The notes under the pieces are model-generated. The model had not been told where the DNA came from. It worked only from the letters and a program-made list of their open reading frames with translations, and ran no database searches. A stretch of 64,000 nt of DNA from NCBI GenBank assembly GCA_016721115.1, contig JADKIW010000001.1:201501-265500 (forward strand). Direction: 5' to 3'. Numbering within the stretch: position 1 is the first letter of the stretch; every line of letters begins with the position of its first letter. This DNA comes from Candidatus Defluviilinea proxima (GTDB lineage Bacteria > Chloroflexota > Anaerolineae > Anaerolineales > Villigracilaceae). A program made the position numbers and the translations under genes. Shown here piece after piece: positions 1 through 8,938 of the stretch.

Positions 1-1
1 T

Positions 2-799
2 GTGACATCTGCATTGGCGGCCGCATCAGATGCAGACTACGAATTGGAACAAGGGATTTCGTTCGTTGGTATCAACGCCTTGGTGATGCGAAGATACATC
101 CACGAGTTTGGGTGGAAACATTCAGACTTCGCACCGTTCTCGGTCAATGCACATGCCAATGCCATGCACAACCCGTTTGCGCGGTTACATCAGAAGATCA
201 ATGCAGATCAATATGAAAAATCGAGCATGGTAGCTTCCCCGATCAACTTAATGGACGCTTCCCCCATCGGCGATGGCGCGGCCGCAGTGATCATTGTCCC
301 TGCAGATAAAGTGGCGTCAGTGAAGGGAAGGCCGAGGGTTGTTGTAGCAGGCTCGGCATCGGCAACTGATTCGATTGCCGTCCATTCAAGAAAAGACCCC
401 ATGTTCCTCTCTGCCGCGTATGCCTCATCCAAAAGAGCATATGAGATGGCAGGCCTCACGAAAGATGATATTGATTTCTTCGAACTGCACGACGCATTCT
501 CGATCATGGCGGCTTTGTCGCTGGAGGCATGTGGCTTTGCAGAGAGAGGTCAGGGCGTGCGCCTCGGTTTGGACAATGAGATCACCCCCAAGGGACGTTT
601 GCCCATTTGCACGCGCGGAGGGTTGAAAGCACGTGGACACCCCGTGGGCGCGACAGGAGTATATCAAATCGTCGAGGCAACCCAACAATTACGCGGTGAA
701 TGTGGCGAAACGCAGGTAGATGGCGCAAAAATCGGCATGACACAAAATATTGGCGGCTCTGGCGCAACCATTCTCACGCATATTTTGAAAGCTGAGTAG
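2..799 (+). CDS. SCP-x/archaeal-type thiolase, C-terminal part (5' truncated by window)
   Basis: Carries the C-terminal two thirds of a thiolase, which makes or cleaves beta-ketoacyl-CoA. About 265 residues are visible where the family usually has 380-400, so the true start lies before the window and the GTG at position 2 is probably internal. Visible signatures are the HDAFSIMA segment, the GGLKARGHPVGATG motif holding the catalytic His of thiolases, and the near-terminal NIGGSGAT loop. The spacing and the RGHPVGATG form match the SCP-2/archaeal thiolase branch rather than FadA/AtoB; members of that branch often work with a small OB-fold partner encoded upstream, which cannot be seen here. 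The gene ends 57 bp before a promoter, so it is probably the last gene of its operon. Acetoacetyl-CoA versus longer-chain activity cannot be decided. Confidence 0.85.
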   Translation: MTSALAAASDADYELEQGISFVGINALVMRRYIHEFGWKHSDFAPFSVNAHANAMHNPFARLHQKINADQYEKSSMVASPINLMDASPIGDGAAAVIIVPADKVASVKGRPRVVVAGSASATDSIAVHSRKDPMFLSAAYASSKRAYEMAGLTKDDIDFFELHDAFSIMAALSLEACGFAERGQGVRLGLDNEITPKGRLPICTRGGLKARGHPVGATGVYQIVEATQQLRGECGETQVDGAKIGMTQNIGGSGATILTHILKAE

Positions 800-855
800 C
801 CGTACATACCTTCAAGGTACAAAAATTACAAAGACATTCTCATTCTGATGTACCA

Positions 856-884
856 TTGAGGCAAGTTCTGAAATCTTTTATACT
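856..884 (+). promoter_or_regulatory. Predicted sigma-70 promoter of the PilZ gene
   Basis: TTGAGG (856-861) and TATACT (879-884) are separated by exactly 17 bp, and transcription would start about 20 bp before the ribosome binding site. This separates the PilZ gene from the upstream thiolase. Inferred from sequence only. Confidence 0.55.
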
Positions 885-912
885 GATTGGGCTGAAAGGA
901 AGGAGTTTTTTC

Positions 913-1302
913 ATGGCCAACAATAAGAGAAAAAAGGACAGACGAGATTTTACATATTACATGCAGGTCAAGGACGATTCGACCAAACAGATCATCGGCT
1001 ATCTGTCAGACATCAGTACGGGTGGATTTAAACTCGATTGCCAGCAACAGATCCCTACCGGGAAGGATTTCCACTTACTGATCGACCTTACCGCCGAAGT
1101 CGCTGATAAGACTTCCATGACATTTATCGCGCGCAGTAAATGGTGTCACCCCGATCATATTGACCCCACTTCGTTCAACGTGGGGTTCGAGATCGTCAAT
1201 ATGGCTCCCGGCGATATGGTGATCTTCAACCGTATCTTTGAGAAGTATGGGGCTGAAACCGCAAAAAGAAAAGGTTCCGATTCTTATCTGTGGGGAAGAT
1301 AA
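913..1302 (+). CDS. PilZ domain protein (c-di-GMP binding candidate)
   Basis: A 129-residue single-domain PilZ protein. The c-di-GMP-binding signature is present as an Arg-rich start (KKDRRDF, matching RxxxR) followed about 25 residues later by DISTGGF (matching D/NxSxxG), then the beta-barrel. Such proteins bind cyclic di-GMP and alter motility, secretion or polysaccharide synthesis through a partner; none is apparent nearby. The start at 913 is chosen because AAGGAAGGAG precedes it by about 7 bp; the longer frame from 856 begins in the promoter's -35 box. The gene has its own promoter and a terminator just after it, so it is a single transcription unit. Confidence 0.85.
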   Translation: MANNKRKKDRRDFTYYMQVKDDSTKQIIGYLSDISTGGFKLDCQQQIPTGKDFHLLIDLTAEVADKTSMTFIARSKWCHPDHIDPTSFNVGFEIVNMAPGDMVIFNRIFEKYGAETAKRKGSDSYLWGR

Positions 1303-1320
1303 TAAGAATGTGTTTATGTA

Positions 1321-1350
1321 AAACGGGCGACATCAAGATGTTGCCCGTTT
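1321..1350 (+). terminator. Intrinsic terminator after PilZ gene
   Basis: AAACGGGC-G-ACAT pairs with ATGT-T-GCCCGTTT around a CAAG loop: a 13-bp stem with one G-T wobble, followed by a short T-rich stretch. Confidence 0.65.
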
Positions 1351-1405
1351 CTTATCCGTAGACACCATAAAATACAAGAGACCAAAGTGCTTCGCTTGTT
1401 GTAAA

Positions 1406-2077
1406 ATGGGCGGTATGAATTACAAAACACTACGCTCCATCGTCCGATTTATTATGAAGTTAATTGCCACGATTGAAGTGCATGGTATGGAAAAATTACC
1501 GGCTGGAAACGCGATCGTGGCGTCCAATCATTTGGGCAGACTTGATACTGCCGTGCTATTATGTGTGCTCGACCGTGAAGACATTATCATGGCCATCGCA
1601 GAAAAATACAAGAACCATCCATTCTTCGGCACGATCGGGCGTGCCGCCAATGCCATTTGGTTAAACCGCTTTGAAACAGATTTTTCTGCAATGCGCCAGA
1701 TTCTTGAGCGAATGAAACAAGGCGGCTTATTCGTTATCGCACCCGAAGGGACAAGGTCCAAGACGGAGGCGCTTCAAGTGGGAAAGATGGGTGCGGTTTT
1801 CCTCGCAAGCAAAAGCGGATACCCGGTCCTGCCAGTGGCACTGACCGGGACAGAAGATCGCGGTGTGGTTGAAAATCTCAAACACTTCAGAAGGACAAAG
1901 ATCGTGGTGCGCGGCGATGATCCTTTTTATGTTGACATTCCCAAAGGCACCGGGCGCGAAGAAGCGATGCAGAAAGCAACCGATGAGATCATGTGTCGTA
2001 TCGGAGCAATGTTGCCTGAGAAGTATCGCGGAGTGTATGCAGAACATCCGCGCTTGAAAGAATTATTGCGTCCATGA
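1406..2077 (+). CDS. plsC: 1-acyl-sn-glycerol-3-phosphate acyltransferase family (first of tandem pair)
   Basis: A 223-residue PlsC-family acyltransferase, expected to transfer an acyl chain to lysophosphatidic acid at the inner membrane face. The catalytic HX4D motif is NHLGRLD, and the substrate-binding PEGTRS motif lies about 75 residues later; both are intact. The N-terminus has a hydrophobic stretch but no signal peptide. The start at 1406 has no clear Shine-Dalgarno and ATG 1415 is an alternative. It overlaps the next gene by 4 bp (ATGA), and the two proteins share near-identical endings (RGVYAEHPRLKELL), so they arose by tandem duplication. Which of the two is the housekeeping PlsC, and whether the other uses another lysolipid, cannot be told. 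Confidence 0.85.
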   Translation: MGGMNYKTLRSIVRFIMKLIATIEVHGMEKLPAGNAIVASNHLGRLDTAVLLCVLDREDIIMAIAEKYKNHPFFGTIGRAANAIWLNRFETDFSAMRQILERMKQGGLFVIAPEGTRSKTEALQVGKMGAVFLASKSGYPVLPVALTGTEDRGVVENLKHFRRTKIVVRGDDPFYVDIPKGTGREEAMQKATDEIMCRIGAMLPEKYRGVYAEHPRLKELLRP

Positions 2078-2730
2078 AATATATTCTTCGTTGGTTGGTT
2101 CGTGTCGTTTTCAATCTAGCCGCGCACGTGGAAGTTACGGGATACGAACATCTTCCCAAAGATGGGAGTTTTGTCGTCGCCACAAATCATCTTGGCATTA
2201 TAGATGCGCCGATGGCGTTCTATGCGCTCAATCGCTGGGACATGTTCGTAGTGATCGGTGAAAAATGGAACGAGGTCGCGTTCCTGCGCTGGCTCGGAAA
2301 GTACTTCAACTTTATTTATATTGACCGCTTCAACCCTGACATCAAAGCCCTTCGTAAAATCATAGACCTGATGAAAGAAGATAATATCCTTGTGATCGCC
2401 CCCGAGGGAACACGTAGCCGCGCGGGTTCATTGATCGAAGCGAAGCCGGGTGTCAGTTATCTGGCGACCAAATTGAACCGTCCCATTATCCCTGTCGCGC
2501 TGACAGGTACAGAAGACAAAGTGCTATTTGGGAATCTGAAACGTTTGAAGCGCACTCATGTGACCATCACCGCTGGCCCGGCATTCACCCTTCCCCCACT
2601 GCCCAAAGAAGGACGCGACGAAGCGTTGAAACAATATACAGATGAGATCATGTGCCACATTGCGGCAATCCTGCCCGAGAACTATCGCGGAGTATATGCA
2701 GAGCATCCGAGACTGAAAGAGTTGTTGTAA
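2074..2730 (+). CDS. 1-acyl-sn-glycerol-3-phosphate acyltransferase family (second of tandem pair)
   Basis: A 218-residue paralogue of the preceding gene, translationally coupled to it through an ATGA overlap. The HX4D motif (NHLGIID) and the APEGTRSRAG motif are intact, so it should be active. The last 20 or so residues are almost identical to those of the upstream copy while the middle has diverged, which suggests either constraint on the C-terminus or gene conversion. Likely role: phospholipid acylation at the membrane. The next gene starts about 75 bp downstream with its own strong ribosome binding site. Confidence 0.85.
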   Translation: MKYILRWLVRVVFNLAAHVEVTGYEHLPKDGSFVVATNHLGIIDAPMAFYALNRWDMFVVIGEKWNEVAFLRWLGKYFNFIYIDRFNPDIKALRKIIDLMKEDNILVIAPEGTRSRAGSLIEAKPGVSYLATKLNRPIIPVALTGTEDKVLFGNLKRLKRTHVTITAGPAFTLPPLPKEGRDEALKQYTDEIMCHIAAILPENYRGVYAEHPRLKELL

Positions 2731-2805
2731 TACCTGAACATCGTGAAAGCCAAAACGGGGGAACTTAATTCAAGACCAGACGTCCTGACAAAGGAGGACT
2801 TTTCG

Positions 2806-5800
2806 ATGACTGACAAAAGAACGAATATTTTCCGCAACAAACGTGCTGTGACGCTTATCGGCATACTTATCCTGCTTTCAGTAGGCGGGATCGTTTTCCT
2901 CTCGAAAAAAATCCTGCCGGGCAAATCAACAAACAATACAAATATCCCGGTCATAGTGGATACAAGTGCAACCCCAACATCACAGGATACATTCGGCATT
3001 GATGTCGGATTGAGCGATGGGAAACCCGGTGCGGACATCGTGGAAACGTTACCCGTGGCAACTGGGGAACCGCTCTCACTGGAAAATATCCAATTGATTT
3101 ATGCGCGTCTACCGGACCTGACGCCTGCTCCCGGTGAACAGACCGGGTTCAACCCTCCGCAGGAACTCCTCCCGCCTCCGCGGCCAGGGAATGTGATCGA
3201 AGGACAGTTCCCGCCTCTCGAAACAGGACCAACTCCGGATGAGTCAGAAGCGGGGCCTTTGCAAGTGTCCCGATATGCACCTGAGGGAGAGATCCCGATC
3301 GCGCCATTTGTCAGTGTGACGTTCAATCAAGCGATGGTCCCTTTAGGGACATTAAACAATCTGGCCGAAAAAGATGTGCCGGTCATCATCGAACCATCCC
3401 TACCCGGCACATGGCGTTGGTTGGGAACAAAGACCCTAACCTTTGAATATGACTCTGAGTTGATTGACCGTCTGCCCAAAGCGACCGAGTATCGCGCGAC
3501 CGTACCAGCAGGGACGAAATCTATCAACGGACAAACATTGGCTGAAGCCATCACATGGACATTCAAGACTCCCACAGCGAAGATCGTCACCTCATATCCA
3601 TATGAGTATTCCCCACAACCGCTTGACCCGATCATGTTCATTTTGTTCGATCAACGCATTGACCCAAAAACTGCACTTGAAAATATTGAAGTGAAGGCTG
3701 GCGGCCAAAGTGTTGCACTTGTTTTAGCTACAAAGGCAGAGATCGAAGATGACGAAAGTATCAAGCAGTTGGTTGATACTGCACAGGAAGGGCGCTGGCT
3801 TGCGTTCCGTGCAACAAAACCATTACCTGTGGAAACCGATATCACGGTGATCGTCAAAACAGGAATGCCATCCGCAGAGGGGCCTCTCACCACAACAGAA
3901 GATCAATCGTTCAGTTTTCATACCTATGCTCCCTTGCGAATCGAGGAGCATCGTTGCAGTTGGTATGATGATCGTTGTCCACCATTAACTCCCTTTACGA
4001 TTCGTTTCAATAATCCGATTGATACCATGCTATTCACGGAGGATATGTTACGAGTAGAGCCAGAGATCCCCGGCGTGTCTGCCAATGTGTACGGGAACAC
4101 GATCGAGATCAGCGGTGCAACCAGCGGACAAACAACCTACCGTGTCACTGTGTCGGGAAAGATCCAGGATGTCTTTGGCCAACAATTGGGCGACGATACG
4201 AGTCTGACATTCAAAGTGGGTAAAGCGGATTCGATTTTGGTCAACACGGGGCAAAGTTTCATTACACTCGACCCGACGGCTTCGAAGAAGGTCTTTTCGG
4301 TCTATGCCATAAACTACAACAAACTTAATTTGAAAGTGTATTCCGTTCAACCCGCGGACTGGCCTCGTTTCAAGGAATATCTGCGGGAATGGCAACGGAC
4401 AGATAATCCACCTTCCATGCCTGGCACATTGGTCGAAGACAGTTCGCTTACGTTGAACATCCCGGATGATACATTGTCACAGGTGGCTGTTGACCTCGGG
4501 AAACACATGAATGGCGACTTCGGTCAATTCGTCCTTATCGTGGAACCGCCGAAAAAGATCATTGAAGCGGAAGAGGACAAATACAGGCGTTTCTCTCAAA
4601 CCATCATCACATGGGTGCAGGTCACACAGATCGGTATAGATGCATACACCGATCACAGCGAAATGGTGGCTTGGACAACCGACATCAAGGATGGTTCACC
4701 GTTGTCTGGCGTTCGCATTCAAGCGAATAACAGTAACGCATCCGTTTTGAGCGGAGGAGATGGTGTTACGCGCTTTGATATTCCATCAGGAGCCACTTAT
4801 CTCGTTGCGAGTAAGGGCGCAGATCAGGCGATCCTGCCACGCTCAAACTATTATTGGGGCGACGATCCATGGACAGTCAATCCAACAAATGACTTCCTAA
4901 GCTGGTATGTCTTCGACGACCGTCAGATGTATCGTCCCGGTGAGGAGGTGCATCTCAAAGGTTGGCTGAGACGTATTGGAGCAAAACAAGGCGGCGATGT
5001 TACATTAGTGGGCAATCTGGTTTCTTCTGTGCGTTATCAGATCATGGATCCATTTGGCAATGAGTTGGGCAACGGCACAACAGATGTGAACGCCCTCGGT
5101 GGTTTCGATTTCGCATTCACCATTCCACAAACGACCAATTTGGGAACAGCGACTATTTACATCTCTACCATCGGCGATGTAGGCGGATTGGATGGTAAGG
5201 ATTATTCTCACAACATCCAGATACAGGAATTCCGTCGGCCCGAATTCGAGGTAAATGCACGCAACGAGACATCCGCTCCGTATTTTATGGGCGATCAGGC
5301 AACAATCGCTGTTGAAGCGAAATACTATGCAGGCGGCGCGCTCCCCAATGCCGATGTCACCTGGCAGATCACGACATCCCCCGGTACCTACTCCCCGCCC
5401 AACTGGCCCGACTTCACTTTCGGCACATGGCAACCCTGGTGGTGGTTTTATGACTTCAATTATCAAACTCCCGAAGGAGTTCAAACACAAACCTTCAATG
5501 GCAAGACCGATGCAACCGGCACGCATTATCTAAACCTTGATATGAACCAAAAGGGCGATCCTGCCAAAGACCCGCAGCCGCAAAGCGTGGTCGCACAAGC
5601 CACGGTGATGGATGTGAACCGTCAGGCGTGGAGCAGTTCCACTTCACTTCTCGTTCACCCCGCCGATCTTTACATCGGCATCCGCAGTGACCGTTACTTT
5701 GTCGGGCGCGGCACGCCGCTCGAAATTGAGTTCATCGTCACCGATCTGGATGGAGAACCGGTCAGTGATCGTCCCGTTGAGATCACAGCAGGAAGGTTGG

Positions 5801-8800
5801 AATGGAAGACTCGTAACGGGAAATGGGCCGAGGAAGTGGTGGAAGTCCAAACCTGCTCGCTTCTTTCTCAACAGGAACCTGATTCCTGTTCCTTTGAAAC
5901 TCCCATCGGCGGAAGCTATCAGATCACCGCACAAGTAACAGACGAACTTGGACGCAAGAATCAAAGCCGCTTCACGCGCTGGGTCAGCGGTGGAGAGCAA
6001 CCTCCCTCACGCAAAGTAGAACAGGAAGAGGTCACACTTATTCCGGATAAGGAAACCTATCAGCCCGGCGACATAGCGGAAATCCTTGTGCAATCTCCGT
6101 TTGTACCTGCTGAAGGATTATTGACCGTCAGTCGCAATGGGATTTTATACACAACACGCTTTGAAGTCGAAGATGGCACAGCCACTTTGAGAATTCCCAT
6201 CGAAGAAGAACACATCCCCAACCTGAACATTCAAGTGGATCTGGCTGGCTCTGCAACGCGCACAGATGACAATGGAGAACCACTTTCCAATGTTCCACCG
6301 CGTCCTGCCTATGCCAGCGGTCAATTGAACTTGAGCATTCCTCCTCAGCAGAGGACATTGTCCCTGCAAGTGGAACCAGATCAAAGCAGGTTGGAACCGG
6401 GCGGCGAGACGACTTTGAACATCATGGTGAAGGATGCGAATGGTCAACCAGTGTCGAATGCTGAACTGGCAGTTGTCGTCGTGGACGAATCCATTCTTGC
6501 ACTGACAGGGTATCAACTGAAAGACCCGATCAACAGCTTCTACGCTGACCGACCATCCTATCTCTCAAGTATCTATGGTCGTGCCAGCATCATTCTGGCC
6601 GACCCGCAATCACTGGCAAGAGCACAGAATAGAGAAGAACTAGTGTTAGAAGCAGCAGCAATAGAAGCACCAGCTATGGCCGCTCCTCAACCCACAATGA
6701 CCGCAACATTAGCGGACGGTGTTAAGAATCAAACACAGGCGCAAACATCAATTGCCGTTCGCACGAATTTCAATCCGCTGGCAACCTTCGCACCTACCGT
6801 ACAAACAGGTCCCAATGGCGAGGCGCGGGTGTCGGTCAAACTGCCGGATAACCTCACCAGATACCGGGTCATGGCTGTGGCGGTGGATCGAGGCGGGAAT
6901 CAGTTCGGGACGGGCGAGTCGAATATCACGGCGAGACTGCCGTTGATGGTACGCCCCTCCGCGCCACGCTTCCTCAACTTTGGCGACAAATTCGAATTGC
7001 CCGTTGTCTTGCAAAACCAAACCGACGAAGCAATGACAGTGGATGTTGTCCTTCGCGCCACGAACCTTGAATTTGAAAATACGGGCTTGCGTGTCAACGT
7101 CCCAGCCAATGATCGCGTGGAAGTGCGCTTCCCAGCCTCCACAGTGATGGCAGGGACCGTCCATGTGCAGATCGCGGCGACATCCGGGAATTACGCTGAC
7201 GCCGCCAATGTGGAGTTGCCTGTTTACACTCCGTCAACGACCGAAGCCTTTGCTACTTATGGCGTGATCGACGATGGAGCTATTGCACAGCCCGTGCAAT
7301 ATCCTTCGGGCGTTTTCCCACAATACGGCGGATTGGAAGTTTCAACATCATCTACTGCATTGCAGTCATTGACCGATGCAGTGTTGTATCTGGTCTCGTA
7401 TCCATACGAATGTTCCGAACAATTGGCATCTCGCATTTTGGCGGTCGCTTCATTGCGTGACGTGTTGACTGCTTTCAAAGCCGACGGGTTGCCCTCGCCC
7501 GCTGAAATGGAATCAGCCGTGAACCGCGATATTGAGCGCCTGCAAGGGATGCAAAACTTCGATGGCGGATTCCCCTACTGGCGACGCGGATTCGAGTCCA
7601 GTCCGTTCAATACCATCCATGTGGCACATGCCTTGTATCGTGCAGAGGAAAAGGGATTCGATGTGCCCGAAGAGATGCAACAGAATGCACTAGCATATAT
7701 GCGCGACATCGAAAGCCACTATCCATCCTGGTACAGCGAAGATACACGCCGAACGCTCAGCGCGTATGCGCTTTATGTGCGCAATTTGATGGGTGACCGT
7801 GACTCAGCAAAAGCTGAAAGACTGTTGAACGATGCGGGGCTGGAAAACCTTTCGATGGAAGCCATCGGCTGGTTATGGTCTGTAATCGATGATGAGAGTC
7901 AATTGGATGCCATTCGACAGTTTGTGAACAACCATGTTGTTGAGACGGCAGGCGCAGCGAACTTCACAACGTATTACAGCGACCAGACCTATCTTCTGCT
8001 CAGTTCCGACCGCCGCACCGATGCCATCCTGTTGGATGCGTTGATCGAAGATAATCCACAAAGCGACTTGATCCCCAAGGTGGTCAACGGTTTGCTTGCA
8101 CATCGCAGTAAAGGCCGCTGGAACAACACGCAGGAGAATGTTTTTGTCCTTCTCGCGCTTGACCGTTACTTCAACACCTATGAAACCCAAACGCCGGACT
8201 TTGTGGCGCGCATTTGGCTGGGAGATACCTACGCCGGAAGCAATGAGTTCCGCGGACGGACGACAGACATCCACGAAACACTCATCCCGATGAATTATGT
8301 GCTCACTGAAACAGAGGCTGGCGGTGGGATGGAGAATCTGATTCTCAGTAAGGATGGCACGGGCAGGTTGTATTACCGCTTGGGGTTGCAATACGCTCCC
8401 ACTGACTTGAACCTCGATCCGCTGGATATGGGCTTTGTCATTGAACGCCGCTATGAAGGCGTGGATGATCCCGAAGATGTGTATCAAGACAGCAATGGTG
8501 TCTGGCATATCAAGGCTGGCACGCGCGTGAAAGTGAAGATCACGATGGTGGCCGATAATCGCCGCTATCACGTGGCATTGGTCGATCCGCTCCCCGCTGG
8601 CTTGGAGATCATCAACCCAGACCTTGCCGTTTCACAAAGCGCGCCACAAGACCCAGCCAGCCCGGACTATCGTTATGGTTGGTGGTGGTGGGGCACATGG
8701 TATGAACATCAAAACATGCGCGATAATCGCGCCGAAGCCTTCACATCCTTGTTATGGGATGGGGTGTATGAATATACCTACATCGCCCGCGCCACCACGC

Positions 8801-8895
8801 CCGGCACATTCGTTGTCCCGCCTGCCAAAGCGGAGGAGATGTACTCTCCTGAAGTCTTTGGCCGAAGCGGAAGCGATTGGGTGATCGTGGAATAA
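2806..8895 (+). CDS. Thioester-containing bacterial alpha-2-macroglobulin family protein
   Basis: A 2029-residue protease-trapping protein. The N-terminus has basic residues and one hydrophobic helix (residues ~14-33) without a lipobox Cys, so it is probably membrane-anchored with the bulk outside. A Pro-rich linker (about 85-150) leads into repeated macroglobulin beta domains. An Ala/Gln-rich, low-complexity stretch around residues 1270-1310 is the likely bait region, followed by the A2M domain (TRYRVMAVAVD) and an alpha-toroid holding the thioester motif CSEQ with Cys1536. The C-terminus has a Trp-rich receptor-binding-like segment. Family knowledge: bait cleavage by a protease exposes the thioester, which crosslinks the protease. 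The start is set by AAAGGAGG 8 bp upstream of ATG 2806; the frame is open to 2743 but only with a GTG. Unlike many thioester-type bacterial A2Ms there is no pbpC neighbour. Confidence 0.93.
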   Translation: MTDKRTNIFRNKRAVTLIGILILLSVGGIVFLSKKILPGKSTNNTNIPVIVDTSATPTSQDTFGIDVGLSDGKPGADIVETLPVATGEPLSLENIQLIYARLPDLTPAPGEQTGFNPPQELLPPPRPGNVIEGQFPPLETGPTPDESEAGPLQVSRYAPEGEIPIAPFVSVTFNQAMVPLGTLNNLAEKDVPVIIEPSLPGTWRWLGTKTLTFEYDSELIDRLPKATEYRATVPAGTKSINGQTLAEAITWTFKTPTAKIVTSYPYEYSPQPLDPIMFILFDQRIDPKTALENIEVKAGGQSVALVLATKAEIEDDESIKQLVDTAQEGRWLAFRATKPLPVETDITVIVKTGMPSAEGPLTTTEDQSFSFHTYAPLRIEEHRCSWYDDRCPPLTPFTIRFNNPIDTMLFTEDMLRVEPEIPGVSANVYGNTIEISGATSGQTTYRVTVSGKIQDVFGQQLGDDTSLTFKVGKADSILVNTGQSFITLDPTASKKVFSVYAINYNKLNLKVYSVQPADWPRFKEYLREWQRTDNPPSMPGTLVEDSSLTLNIPDDTLSQVAVDLGKHMNGDFGQFVLIVEPPKKIIEAEEDKYRRFSQTIITWVQVTQIGIDAYTDHSEMVAWTTDIKDGSPLSGVRIQANNSNASVLSGGDGVTRFDIPSGATYLVASKGADQAILPRSNYYWGDDPWTVNPTNDFLSWYVFDDRQMYRPGEEVHLKGWLRRIGAKQGGDVTLVGNLVSSVRYQIMDPFGNELGNGTTDVNALGGFDFAFTIPQTTNLGTATIYISTIGDVGGLDGKDYSHNIQIQEFRRPEFEVNARNETSAPYFMGDQATIAVEAKYYAGGALPNADVTWQITTSPGTYSPPNWPDFTFGTWQPWWWFYDFNYQTPEGVQTQTFNGKTDATGTHYLNLDMNQKGDPAKDPQPQSVVAQATVMDVNRQAWSSSTSLLVHPADLYIGIRSDRYFVGRGTPLEIEFIVTDLDGEPVSDRPVEITAGRLEWKTRNGKWAEEVVEVQTCSLLSQQEPDSCSFETPIGGSYQITAQVTDELGRKNQSRFTRWVSGGEQPPSRKVEQEEVTLIPDKETYQPGDIAEILVQSPFVPAEGLLTVSRNGILYTTRFEVEDGTATLRIPIEEEHIPNLNIQVDLAGSATRTDDNGEPLSNVPPRPAYASGQLNLSIPPQQRTLSLQVEPDQSRLEPGGETTLNIMVKDANGQPVSNAELAVVVVDESILALTGYQLKDPINSFYADRPSYLSSIYGRASIILADPQSLARAQNREELVLEAAAIEAPAMAAPQPTMTATLADGVKNQTQAQTSIAVRTNFNPLATFAPTVQTGPNGEARVSVKLPDNLTRYRVMAVAVDRGGNQFGTGESNITARLPLMVRPSAPRFLNFGDKFELPVVLQNQTDEAMTVDVVLRATNLEFENTGLRVNVPANDRVEVRFPASTVMAGTVHVQIAATSGNYADAANVELPVYTPSTTEAFATYGVIDDGAIAQPVQYPSGVFPQYGGLEVSTSSTALQSLTDAVLYLVSYPYECSEQLASRILAVASLRDVLTAFKADGLPSPAEMESAVNRDIERLQGMQNFDGGFPYWRRGFESSPFNTIHVAHALYRAEEKGFDVPEEMQQNALAYMRDIESHYPSWYSEDTRRTLSAYALYVRNLMGDRDSAKAERLLNDAGLENLSMEAIGWLWSVIDDESQLDAIRQFVNNHVVETAGAANFTTYYSDQTYLLLSSDRRTDAILLDALIEDNPQSDLIPKVVNGLLAHRSKGRWNNTQENVFVLLALDRYFNTYETQTPDFVARIWLGDTYAGSNEFRGRTTDIHETLIPMNYVLTETEAGGGMENLILSKDGTGRLYYRLGLQYAPTDLNLDPLDMGFVIERRYEGVDDPEDVYQDSNGVWHIKAGTRVKVKITMVADNRRYHVALVDPLPAGLEIINPDLAVSQSAPQDPASPDYRYGWWWWGTWYEHQNMRDNRAEAFTSLLWDGVYEYTYIARATTPGTFVVPPAKAEEMYSPEVFGRSGSDWVIVE

Positions 8896-8903
8896 GAGTT
8901 ACA

Positions 8904-8935
8904 GTTGGAGGTGCAGTACATACTGCACCTCCAAC
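8904..8935. terminator. Bidirectional terminator between convergent genes
   Basis: A perfect 15-bp inverted repeat (8904-8918 and 8921-8935, core GGAGGTGCAGTA) with a 2-nt centre, placed between the stop of the macroglobulin gene and the stop of the dihydropyrimidinase gene on the other strand. Confidence 0.75.
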
Positions 8936-8938
8936 AAG

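Noticed and set aside
856..912. N-terminal extension of the PilZ protein
   Set aside because: The extra codons start in the predicted -35 box and a strong ribosome binding site precedes ATG 913.
7873..8571. 232-codon - strand frame inside the macroglobulin gene
   Set aside because: Shadow of the long + strand gene, no start signals.
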